This document shows positions 1-5,081 of a DNA stretch of 5,666 nt, in pieces. Position numbers and translations under genes: made by a program. This DNA comes from Alphaproteobacteria bacterium. GTDB taxonomy: Bacteria; Pseudomonadota; Alphaproteobacteria; Sphingomonadales; Sphingomonadaceae. The stretch is taken from assembly GCA_018828205.1 (NCBI GenBank), contig JAHJWA010000084.1:1-5666 (forward strand). Reading direction: 5' to 3'. Position 1 is the first letter of the stretch; the number at the start of each line of letters is the position of its first letter. The notes beneath the pieces are model-generated. The model had not been told where the DNA came from, searched no databases, and saw only the letters and a program-made list of their open reading frames with translations.

Positions 1-462
1 GTGAGCGCAGTCGAGAGCGGCTATATCGGCGGCGACAAGCCCGATCCGACCTACAAGGAGGTGTGCAGCGGCACGACCGGACACGCCGAGGCGGTGCGCG
101 TCACCTTCGACCCGGAAGTCATCGCGCTGCCCGATCTGCTCGACGTCTTCATGGGCACCCACGATCCCAGTCAGCTCAACCGTCAGGGAAACGACGTCGG
201 AACGCAGTACCGCAGCGCGATCTTCCCGCTGGACGGCGCGCAGTGCGCCGAGGCCGAGGCGGCGATCGCCCGCTGGAACGCCGACAATTCCGGAACTGCG
301 GTGACCACTATCGAGGGGCCGGCACAATGGTATCCCGCCGAGGATTACCACCAGGAATATTGGGGGGGCGAAGGCCAGCGCAATCCCTATTGCCAGGCCA
401 CGATCCCGCCCAAGCTGCTGAAACTGCGCAAGAGCTTCCAGTCCAGGGTCAAATCCGACTGA
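1..462 (+). CDS. msrA: Peptide-methionine (S)-S-oxide reductase MsrA, 3' part (5' end outside window)
   Basis: MsrA reduces methionine-S-sulfoxide, free or in proteins, back to methionine using thioredoxin, and so repairs oxidative damage, normally in the cytoplasm. The 153 visible residues carry the family blocks in order: SGYIGG (6-11), PTYKEVCSGTTGHAEAVRV (16-34), HDPSQLNRQGNDVGTQYRSAIF (54-75), EDYHQEYW (114-121) and a C-terminal NPYCQ (128-132) with a possible resolving Cys131. The N-terminal GCFWx motif with the catalytic cysteine is absent. Because the reading frame is open from base 1 and the first codon (GTG) aligns inside the family, I read this as a gene cut by the window edge, with that GTG encoding an internal Val, and not as a true short gene. 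The stop is TGA at 460-462. The next gene begins 155 bp downstream, so they are probably not tightly coupled. The family assignment is very secure; the true start cannot be seen. Confidence 0.96.
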   Translation: MSAVESGYIGGDKPDPTYKEVCSGTTGHAEAVRVTFDPEVIALPDLLDVFMGTHDPSQLNRQGNDVGTQYRSAIFPLDGAQCAEAEAAIARWNADNSGTAVTTIEGPAQWYPAEDYHQEYWGGEGQRNPYCQATIPPKLLKLRKSFQSRVKSD

Positions 463-488
463 GTTTGGGAAGCCGTCCGGCACGACTA

Positions 489-505
489 CCGCGAAGGACT
501 CGCGG
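489..505 (+). terminator. Weak hairpin downstream of msrA
   Basis: CCGCG (489-493) pairs with CGCGG (501-505) around a 7-nt loop, 27 bp after the msrA stop. The stem is only 5 bp and no T-run follows, so this is at best a weak or factor-assisted terminator. A stem this short in GC-rich DNA could be chance. Confidence 0.2.
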
Positions 506-607
506 CTCTCAAACTTAACATCTGTGAGTTTTGGACCACTCGCTCCTCGGAGCCCGCTGTTCGGAGCATGGCGGACGCACGGTCTGTCGGTGATCTTGAA
601 TACGAAT

Positions 608-613
608 GAGGTG
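608..613 (+). promoter_or_regulatory. Shine-Dalgarno that decides the start of the 618 gene
   Basis: GAGGTG at 608-613 lies 4 nt before the ATG at 618, while an in-frame ATG at 606 would place this same purine stretch inside the coding region and has no comparable site in front of it. This argues for the ATG at 618. Confidence 0.6.
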
Positions 614-617
614 GGAA

Positions 618-1157
618 ATGGCCGAGATACCAGTCGAAAAGAAAAGCAATCTGACATGGCTCTGGATTCTGCTCGCGCTCATCCTGCTGGCGCTGCTCAT
701 CTGGTGGGCGGTCGGCGCGGATGATGACGAAGCCGAACTCGTCGAGCCGGTGGCGGTGGAAGAAACGATCGTCGTCGATGAAGAGCCGGTGACGCCCGCG
801 GTCGGCGAGGTGACGCTGGCCGCCATCCTGGCGAACCCTGAGCAATATATCGGAACCGAGTTTTCGGGCGATGTGTCGGTGGGCGGACCGCTGTCGGAGA
901 TGACGGATCGCGGCTTCTGGGTCGAGAACAATGGCCAGCGCATGTTCGCGCTGATCAATGATGGTCCACTCGAAGAGCCGATGGATATCAATCCGGGCCA
1001 GCAATTGCGGATTTCCTCGGGGACGGTCATGAGCGCCGCCTCGATCGGGGACCTTCCCGGTGACGAACTCGACGCCGATACGCGTCGGATCGCCGAGGAA
1101 CAGCAAGTCTTCCTGCTGGTGAACGAGGACGATATGGAAATCACCCAGCGCCCCTGA
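618..1157 (+). CDS. Single-pass membrane-anchored protein with unrecognised extracytoplasmic domain
   Basis: I do not recognise this 179-residue protein by name. It starts with a short basic segment (Lys8, Lys9), followed by one strongly hydrophobic helix (about 13-32, rich in Leu/Ile/Trp), an acidic linker (about 35-57, with DDDEAE and several Glu/Val/Pro pairs), then a compact domain (about 62-179). The positive-inside rule suggests N-terminus in, C-terminal domain in the periplasm. The domain has alternating hydrophobic strands (YIGTEFSGDVSV, RGFWVEN, RMFALIND, QQLRISSGTV, QQVFLLVN), which suggests a small beta-barrel of OB type; this is inference from pattern only. No cysteine and no obvious catalytic motif is present. 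The start at 618 is chosen over 606 because of the preceding GAGGTG. It is followed by a hairpin at 1183-1215, and the next gene starts 158 bp later, so it may be monocistronic. It resembles hypothetical envelope proteins of sphingomonads. Confidence 0.85.
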   Translation: MAEIPVEKKSNLTWLWILLALILLALLIWWAVGADDDEAELVEPVAVEETIVVDEEPVTPAVGEVTLAAILANPEQYIGTEFSGDVSVGGPLSEMTDRGFWVENNGQRMFALINDGPLEEPMDINPGQQLRISSGTVMSAASIGDLPGDELDADTRRIAEEQQVFLLVNEDDMEITQRP

Positions 1158-1182
1158 ACCGGCGCTACAGGAACTGAATACC

Positions 1183-1215
1183 GAACAGCCGGCGACATTC
1201 AGTCGTCGGCTGTTC
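1183..1215 (+). terminator. Long hairpin after the 618-1157 gene, probable terminator
   Basis: GAACAGCCGGCGAC (1183-1196) pairs with GTCGTCGGCTGTTC (1202-1215): 14 bp including one G-U pair, with the 5-nt loop ATTCA. It begins 26 bp after the stop at 1157. The downstream flank is only mildly T-rich (TTCGTT), so the T-tract is poor, but the length and near-perfection of the stem make chance unlikely. It would separate this gene from the next one. Confidence 0.6.
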
Positions 1216-1255
1216 TTCGTTGGAGGGCCCCAACCGAGCCGCTGTTTCGACTGGC

Positions 1256-1280
1256 GGAACGTTCTCTGCTTCGATCGGTT
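1256..1280 (+). promoter_or_regulatory. Candidate EcfG-type (general stress) promoter
   Basis: GGAAC at 1256-1260 and GGTT at 1277-1280 are separated by 16 bp. Known alphaproteobacterial EcfG promoters follow GGAAC, 16-17 bp, CGTT, so the -35 is perfect and the -10 matches at three of four positions. The element sits after the hairpin at 1183-1215 and 35 bp before the ATG at 1316, giving a plausible 5' leader of roughly 25-30 nt. Function is inferred from the motif and its position only. Confidence 0.5.
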
Positions 1281-1315
1281 CACCTTGTAGCAATGTTCTA
1301 GTCAGGGAGAGCGAC

Positions 1316-2077
1316 ATGGTTGATACACATGGACATGATCACGATGCGACGCTGGTCAGCGCCACCGACACGCCGGCGCTGTTGTCGCGCGTTTCCTGGG
1401 GAGCCATCTTCGCCGGCACGGTGATCGCCGTGGGCGTGCTGATCCTGTTGGGAATGCTGGGCACTGCGATAGGCTTTCGAGCCATCGATCCGCAGCAAGG
1501 CGCCGCCTTCGACGGGGTGGGACTTGGCGCAGGGATCTGGTGGATCGTTACCAGCATCATCGCGCTCGGCATCGGCGGCTATGTCGCCGGGCGGCTTTCG
1601 GGCATCCCGGACAAGAACGCCGCCACCGCTCACGGCGCGAGCGTCTGGGGCCTGCTCACGATCGTGATGCTGTGGTTCGCCACCAGCACGGTCGGAGCTG
1701 CGGTCAACACAGCCACCAGCGCGGTAGCGGGTGCTGCCAACGCAATCGGCTCGGTTGCCGACACTGCAGCCAGAGCCCTTCCCGAGGACGCCGTTCCCCA
1801 GGATATCTCGCAGCAGCAGGTCGAAAGCCGCGTCGAAGACGCAGTGGGTTCGGTCCGGAACGAGATCGAAGGGGTGGATACCCAGGACTTGCGGCAGGAT
1901 GCCGGACGTACCGCCGAATCCGCCCTGGATGCGCTCTCGAGCGCTAGCTGGTATGCATTCTTCGCTTCGCTGCTCTCGCTCGTGGCCGCGATAATCGCTG
2001 CGGGTGCAGGAGCACCGCACCGCACATTCGTCACCGCGCGCGATCATGTCGATGTGAACCGCCGCGACGCAACCTGA
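1316..2077 (+). CDS. PhnA-like / YrzE-type multi-pass membrane protein of unknown function
   Basis: This 253-residue protein carries the RVSWGAIFAGTVIA motif (25-38) typical of alphaproteobacterial membrane proteins often labelled 'PhnA-like' or YrzE-type; their biochemical role is not established and the label does not imply phosphonate metabolism. Visible layout: a His/Asp-rich N-terminus (HGHDHD, 5-10); hydrophobic segments at about 28-52, 71-95 and 105-128, with small-residue packing such as GIGGYVAGRLSG; a long alanine-rich, amphipathic and acidic stretch (about 130-208) that looks helical; a last membrane segment (about 211-233); and a short basic tail. The ATG at 1316 is chosen over an upstream in-frame ATG at 1220 because AGGGAGA (1304-1310) precedes it with 5-nt spacing, and because the extension would cover the stress-promoter candidate and overlap the region just after the hairpin. 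A strong terminator follows within 20 bp. Stress-induced expression is inferred from the promoter motif. Confidence 0.85.
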   Translation: MVDTHGHDHDATLVSATDTPALLSRVSWGAIFAGTVIAVGVLILLGMLGTAIGFRAIDPQQGAAFDGVGLGAGIWWIVTSIIALGIGGYVAGRLSGIPDKNAATAHGASVWGLLTIVMLWFATSTVGAAVNTATSAVAGAANAIGSVADTAARALPEDAVPQDISQQQVESRVEDAVGSVRNEIEGVDTQDLRQDAGRTAESALDALSSASWYAFFASLLSLVAAIIAAGAGAPHRTFVTARDHVDVNRRDAT

Positions 2078-2096
2078 AGCGCGGCCAAGACGACAC

Positions 2097-2130
2097 AGCC
2101 CGGACCGTCGCGCGACGGTCCGGGCTTTTT
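2097..2130 (+). terminator. Intrinsic (rho-independent) terminator
   Basis: A perfect 13-bp GC-rich stem (2097-2109 with 2114-2126), loop GCGC, ends in a run of five T (2126-2130). It starts 20 bp after the stop of the membrane protein at 2077 and is oriented for + strand transcription. The other direction lacks a T-run, so it probably does not serve rsmB, which ends convergently at 2162. Confidence 0.93.
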
Positions 2131-2161
2131 CAAATCCGGAGCAGCAAGAGCGCCGCTGCGT

Positions 2162-3412
2162 TTATTCCGGCTTTCGCCAGCGCGCGACGAAGAACCCGTC
2201 GAGCCCGCCCGCCTCGCGCAGCATGCCGGGATCGGTGCGCAGCCAGCCTTCCGCCGTCGGCAGCAATCCGGTTGGCAGTTCCTCGGTGCGGATCGGCTCG
2301 GGCACCAGAGCGACCTGCTCAGCCCGCGCTTCGCCTTCGGACCGCTCCAGCGAACACACCGCATAGACCAGCGTGCCGCCAGGCTTGAGCCACTCCGCAG
2401 CGCGCGCGAGCAGCGCGGCCTGCAGTTCGGCCATCTCCTCGATCTGGCGCGCACCGATGCGGTGCAGCACATCGGGATGCCGCCGCGCGGTGCCGGTGCT
2501 GGTGCAGGGCGCATCGAGGAGGATCGCATCGAAGCGATGCTTGGGCTCCCAGGCCAGCGCATCGGCGCGGACGATGCCGGCCTTGAGCCCGGTGCGCTTG
2601 AGATTGTCGCGCAGCAGTTCGAGCCGCCGCTTGGAGATGTCGAGTGCGGTGACCTGCCAGCCGGCGGCGGCGAGTTGGAGTGTCTTGCCGCCCGGCGCGG
2701 CGCAGAGATCGAGCGCGTGGCGGCCCTCTCCTGCATTGGCTCCGGGCCCGAGCAGCCGCGCGGGCAGCGAGGCGGCGAGATCCTGGACCCACCAATCGCC
2801 CTCGGCGAATCCCGGCAGGGTCTCGACGCTGGCGCCGCGCGGGAGCCGCAGCTGGCCGGGCATCAGGCTGTCGGCGGCGAGCTGAACGGCGAGCTCGGCG
2901 GTGCGCGCCGGGTCGCGCAAGGACAGGTCGAGCGGCGGCGGATTGGCGAGCCCCGCGGCAATCGGCTCGGCGCGCTCGCCCCAGCGGGCCTCCACGGATG
3001 TCGGGAGTGTCGGACTATCGGAGAGCAGGTGCTCGCGCTTCTCTAGCGTGGAGAACACGCCATGCGCCAGCCGTCGCGGACCACCCGCGAGCAGCGGCAG
3101 CCCGGTCGCCAGCACCGCATGCGGCGGGGTGTCGAGCCGCAGCCATTGCGCCAGCATCATCCGCAGCACCATCCGCACCTTGGCGTCGGGGGGCAGATTG
3201 TCCTTGGTGGCGCTGTCGATCAGCGCGTCGAAATCGACCAGCCAGCGCAAAACCTCGCTGGCGATGGCGCGGGTCAGCGCCTTGTCCTCGAATCGGCGGA
3301 CGTCGCCCGTCGCCGAACCGAAGGCGATATCGAGCGTCTCGCCGCGCCGCAGCACAGCATCGAGCAGGCGCAGCGCGGCGCGGCGCGCGGGGAAACCGGG
3401 GGGCATGGCCAT
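2162..3412 (-). CDS. rsmB: 16S rRNA (cytosine-C5)-methyltransferase RsmB
   Basis: RsmB (Fmu/Sun) transfers a methyl group from S-adenosylmethionine to C5 of a 16S rRNA cytosine (C967 in E. coli) during small-subunit assembly in the cytoplasm. The 416-residue product (E. coli 429) has an N-terminal NusB-like helical RNA-binding region (about 8-130), the linker motif VQDLAASLPARLL (209-221), the SAM-binding motif DLCAAPGGKT (235-244), an acidic SAM-ribose contact in VTALDIS (254-260), DAPCTSTG (300-307) with the release cysteine Cys303, AVCSL (351-355) with the nucleophile Cys353, and the C-terminal GLDGFFVARW (403-412). All key residues are present. The frame is open upstream to 3547, but the conserved region starts after Met at 3412, and AGGGG (3420-3424) lies 7 nt in front of it. 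Longer starts would overlap the divergent DUF1674 gene and add a sequence unlike the family. A start two codons later (3406) is also possible. Confidence 0.96.
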   Translation of the reverse strand: MAMPPGFPARRAALRLLDAVLRRGETLDIAFGSATGDVRRFEDKALTRAIASEVLRWLVDFDALIDSATKDNLPPDAKVRMVLRMMLAQWLRLDTPPHAVLATGLPLLAGGPRRLAHGVFSTLEKREHLLSDSPTLPTSVEARWGERAEPIAAGLANPPPLDLSLRDPARTAELAVQLAADSLMPGQLRLPRGASVETLPGFAEGDWWVQDLAASLPARLLGPGANAGEGRHALDLCAAPGGKTLQLAAAGWQVTALDISKRRLELLRDNLKRTGLKAGIVRADALAWEPKHRFDAILLDAPCTSTGTARRHPDVLHRIGARQIEEMAELQAALLARAAEWLKPGGTLVYAVCSLERSEGEARAEQVALVPEPIRTEELPTGLLPTAEGWLRTDPGMLREAGGLDGFFVARWRKPE

Positions 3413-3413
3413 G
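3404..3413. repeat. Palindrome CATGGCCATG, copy 1 (rsmB start)
   Basis: This self-complementary decamer, part of an identical 11-bp CATGGCCATGG, supplies the start codon of rsmB at 3412 on the - strand and is repeated at 3461-3471 at the start of the divergent gene. The sequence identity is seen directly; any regulatory meaning is speculative. Confidence 0.5.
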
Positions 3414-3461
3414 GCGGTTCCCCTACCCGCCCTTGAAACCGCGCGCCAGCCTGCGCATTTC
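3413..3461. promoter_or_regulatory. Short divergent promoter region, rsmB / DUF1674
   Basis: Only 49 bp separate the two starts, so transcription signals for both genes must lie here or inside the opposite coding regions. On the + strand TTGAAA (3433-3438) followed 17 bp later by the weak CATTTC (3456-3461) could act as -35/-10 and would place the RNA start close to the ATG at 3468. On the - strand only the rsmB Shine-Dalgarno AGGGG is clear. Confidence 0.35.
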
Positions 3462-3470
3462 ATGGCCATG
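3461..3470. repeat. Palindrome CATGGCCATG, copy 2 (DUF1674 start)
   Basis: Second copy of the decamer, 57 bp from the first. It supplies the ATG at 3462 and the alternative ATG at 3468 of the + strand gene, so both divergent proteins begin Met-Ala-Met. Confidence 0.5.
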
Positions 3471-3626
3471 GACAAACGCGAGACCCACCGCCCCGCCGGC
3501 TTCGAGAAGCCCGCACACTGGACCAACGAGCCGGCGCCCGCGCCCAAGCCGCCCGAAACGGACGAAAAGCTCAGTCCGACGCGCTATGGCGACTGGGTCA
3601 AGGACGGCATCGCGATCGATTTCTGA
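3462..3626 (+). CDS. DUF1674 / SDHAF4-family succinate dehydrogenase assembly factor homolog
   Basis: The 54-residue protein ends in the family signature SPTRYGDWVKDGIAIDF (38-54), preceded by a Pro/Ala/Lys/Glu-rich, probably disordered N-terminal part (PAGFEKPAHW, then PAPAPKPPETDEK). In mitochondria, SDHAF4/Sdh8 binds the flavinated SdhA subunit and helps it join SdhB; a similar role in bacterial complex II maturation is inferred from family membership. No signal peptide or membrane segment is seen, so it is probably cytoplasmic. The length matches small bacterial members. Two in-frame ATGs (3462, 3468) are possible; neither has a clear Shine-Dalgarno, so the start is uncertain by two codons and may be leaderless. 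It diverges from rsmB across a 49-bp gap and ends 25 bp from the convergent P450 gene. No sdh genes are in the window. Confidence 0.9.
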   Translation: MAMDKRETHRPAGFEKPAHWTNEPAPAPKPPETDEKLSPTRYGDWVKDGIAIDF

Positions 3627-3646
3627 TCGCGCCAACCGGCCGCGAT
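3626..3646. terminator. Possible shared hairpin between convergent genes
   Basis: ATCGCG (3626-3631) pairs with CGCGAT (3641-3646) across a 9-nt loop in the 25-bp gap between the convergent DUF1674 and P450 genes. There is no T-run on either side and the stem is short, so this is a weak candidate for a bidirectional terminator. Confidence 0.22.
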
Positions 3647-3651
3647 AAGCC

Positions 3652-5037
3652 TCAGAGCTTCTTGAGCGTAATCCTGAGCCCGTCCTTGGGCTGGGGGATC
3701 GGCCAGGCCTGCCAGTCGGGATTGTAGCCCGGCTCGACCTCGATCCGGTAGCGGGTCAGCATCTGCGCCATCAGCACCTTGATCTGCATATAGGCGAAAT
3801 GCAGCCCGAGGCACATATGCGCGCCGCCGCCGAAGGGGACCCAGGCGTATTTGTGCCGCGCCTTGACCAGCTCGGGGGTGAAGCGCTCGGGGTCGAAACG
3901 CTCGGGGTCGGGCCAGAGTTCTTCCATGTGGTGGACCAGATGTGGGTTGATCCCGACCCGCGCGCCCGCCGGTATGGTGTAGCCGCCATGCTCGAAGCTG
4001 CGCAGCGCGCGCCGCGGGATCGAGGGCACCGGCGCGATCATCCGCAGCGATTCCTTGAACGCCATTTCGGTCAGCTCGGGCTTGCCGAGGTCGTCATAGG
4101 GGAGAGCGCGCCCTTCGCCCCCGGTGATCGCGGTCAGCTCGTCGCGCAGCCGGTCCTGCCATTGGGGGTTCTTCGCGAGCAGATAGACGAGCGAGGTCGC
4201 GGAGGAGGTGATGGTGTCGTGCGCCGCCATCATCAGGAAATTCATGTGATCGACCACCGCCTCGACATCCATCAGGCTGCCGTCCTCGAACTCGGCGGTG
4301 GCGAACTGGCTGAACATGTCCTGACCGCCCCCCTCGGCGCGGCGGCACTGGGTTTCGCGGGTGAAATAATCGACCAGAAAGGCGCGCCCGTCGACGCCCT
4401 TTTTCATCTTGGTGAAGGGCAGCGGGCGGCGCACCGGGGCAATCGAGGCCTGAACCATGTCGACGAAGGCCTGGTTGATCCGATCCGCTTCCTCGCCGAA
4501 GGGCAGGCCGATGAAGCTGTCGGCGGCGAGATCGAGCGTGAGCTGTTTGATCGCGGGGTAGAATGCCATCGAACCCGTGCCCCACTCCTCCATCCGCGCC
4601 GAGATCCCGCGGTTGAGGCTGTCGGCATAGTGCCGCATCGGGCCGGGCTTGAAGGCGATCGACAGCGCGCGGCGATCGGCGCGGTGGTGGTCGAAATCGA
4701 GCAGCATCAGCCCGCCGGGGAACAGCCGATGGAGCACCGGGCTCCAGCCCTGATCGCTGGAGAAGATCTTGCCGCGGTCGAACAGCATCAGCTCGTTGGC
4801 CTCGGGACCGATCAGCGCGACATGCCAGCCGCCCATCGAATGGACCTTGTAGACCGGGCCGTAGGTCTCGAACATCCGTTTGGCGAAGGCGTGCGGATCG
4901 GAGAGCTGGGTGAAGGTGTGGCCGACCAGCGGGTAGCCCCTCTCGCCCGGAATATGGTCGAGCGATCCGCCGGGCATCTGGTCGCGCCAGTCCTTCGGGG
5001 TGAACTCGGCAGACGGGTGGGACGCGAGGCTGGCCAT
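3652..5037 (-). CDS. Cytochrome P450, soluble bacterial type
   Basis: This is a complete 461-residue heme-thiolate monooxygenase. P450s insert one oxygen atom from O2 into an organic substrate; the substrate here cannot be read from sequence. Visible elements: a proline-containing N-terminus with no membrane anchor (soluble); GYPLVGH (34-40); a C-helix HHRADRR (117-123) for heme propionate contact; an I-helix AAHDTITSS (271-279) with the acid/Thr pair Asp274-Thr275; K-helix ExxR Glu329-Arg332; the PERF region (378-386, written twice as PERFDPERF); and the heme loop FGGGAHMCLG (402-411) with the axial ligand Cys409. All hallmark residues are there, so it should be active. The ATG at 5037 is preceded by AAGGAG with a 6-nt spacer; the open frame further upstream runs into hemH and is spurious. 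It follows hemH by 44 bp on the same strand. No ferredoxin or reductase partner is in the window. The CYP family is unassigned. Confidence 0.96.
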   Translation of the reverse strand: MASLASHPSAEFTPKDWRDQMPGGSLDHIPGERGYPLVGHTFTQLSDPHAFAKRMFETYGPVYKVHSMGGWHVALIGPEANELMLFDRGKIFSSDQGWSPVLHRLFPGGLMLLDFDHHRADRRALSIAFKPGPMRHYADSLNRGISARMEEWGTGSMAFYPAIKQLTLDLAADSFIGLPFGEEADRINQAFVDMVQASIAPVRRPLPFTKMKKGVDGRAFLVDYFTRETQCRRAEGGGQDMFSQFATAEFEDGSLMDVEAVVDHMNFLMMAAHDTITSSATSLVYLLAKNPQWQDRLRDELTAITGGEGRALPYDDLGKPELTEMAFKESLRMIAPVPSIPRRALRSFEHGGYTIPAGARVGINPHLVHHMEELWPDPERFDPERFTPELVKARHKYAWVPFGGGAHMCLGLHFAYMQIKVLMAQMLTRYRIEVEPGYNPDWQAWPIPQPKDGLRITLKKL

Positions 5038-5043
5038 AGGTTG

Positions 5044-5049
5044 CTCCTT
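5044..5049 (-). promoter_or_regulatory. Strong Shine-Dalgarno of the P450 gene
   Basis: AAGGAG on the - strand, 6 nt before the ATG at 5037. It fixes the start of the P450 and is the strongest ribosome binding site in the window. Confidence 0.8.
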
Positions 5050-5051
5050 GA

Positions 5052-5071
5052 TACCTACCTGCGTGTAAGTA
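5052..5071. promoter_or_regulatory. Operator-like imperfect palindrome upstream of the P450 gene
   Basis: TACCTAC (5052-5058) and GTAAGTA (5065-5071) form 7-bp inverted half-sites with one mismatch around a 6-bp spacer. The size and TTAC/GTAA-like arms resemble operators of TetR/AcrR-family repressors (known family behaviour). It lies between the hemH stop and the P450 Shine-Dalgarno, where a bound repressor would block P450 transcription. No TetR gene is in the window, so the regulator is unknown. Confidence 0.42.
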
Positions 5072-5081
5072 ACCCGCGCGC

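Noticed and set aside
1..462. msrA as a naturally truncated gene lacking its catalytic cysteine
   Set aside because: The frame is open at base 1 and the first codon aligns inside the family, so the missing part is most simply outside the window.
486..1283. - strand open frames (265 and 227 codons) opposite the 618-1157 gene
   Set aside because: No domain-like sequence and no plausible ribosome binding site noticed; the + strand product has a clear membrane segment, linker and domain and a good Shine-Dalgarno.
3413..3547. 45-residue N-terminal extension of RsmB
   Set aside because: It would overlap the divergent DUF1674 gene, lacks family-like sequence, and the start at 3412 has its own Shine-Dalgarno and gives the normal family length.
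2680..3648. Long + strand open frame (322 codons) across rsmB and the DUF1674 gene
   Set aside because: Extremely Arg/Ala-rich low-complexity translation, antisense to rsmB and out of frame with the DUF1674 gene; a GC-bias artefact.
3884..3910. Short direct repeat CGCTCGGGGTCG (3884-3895 and 3899-3910)
   Set aside because: It encodes the doubled DPERF-DPERF segment of the P450, a common form of the conserved PERF region; a coding constraint, not a mobile or regulatory repeat.
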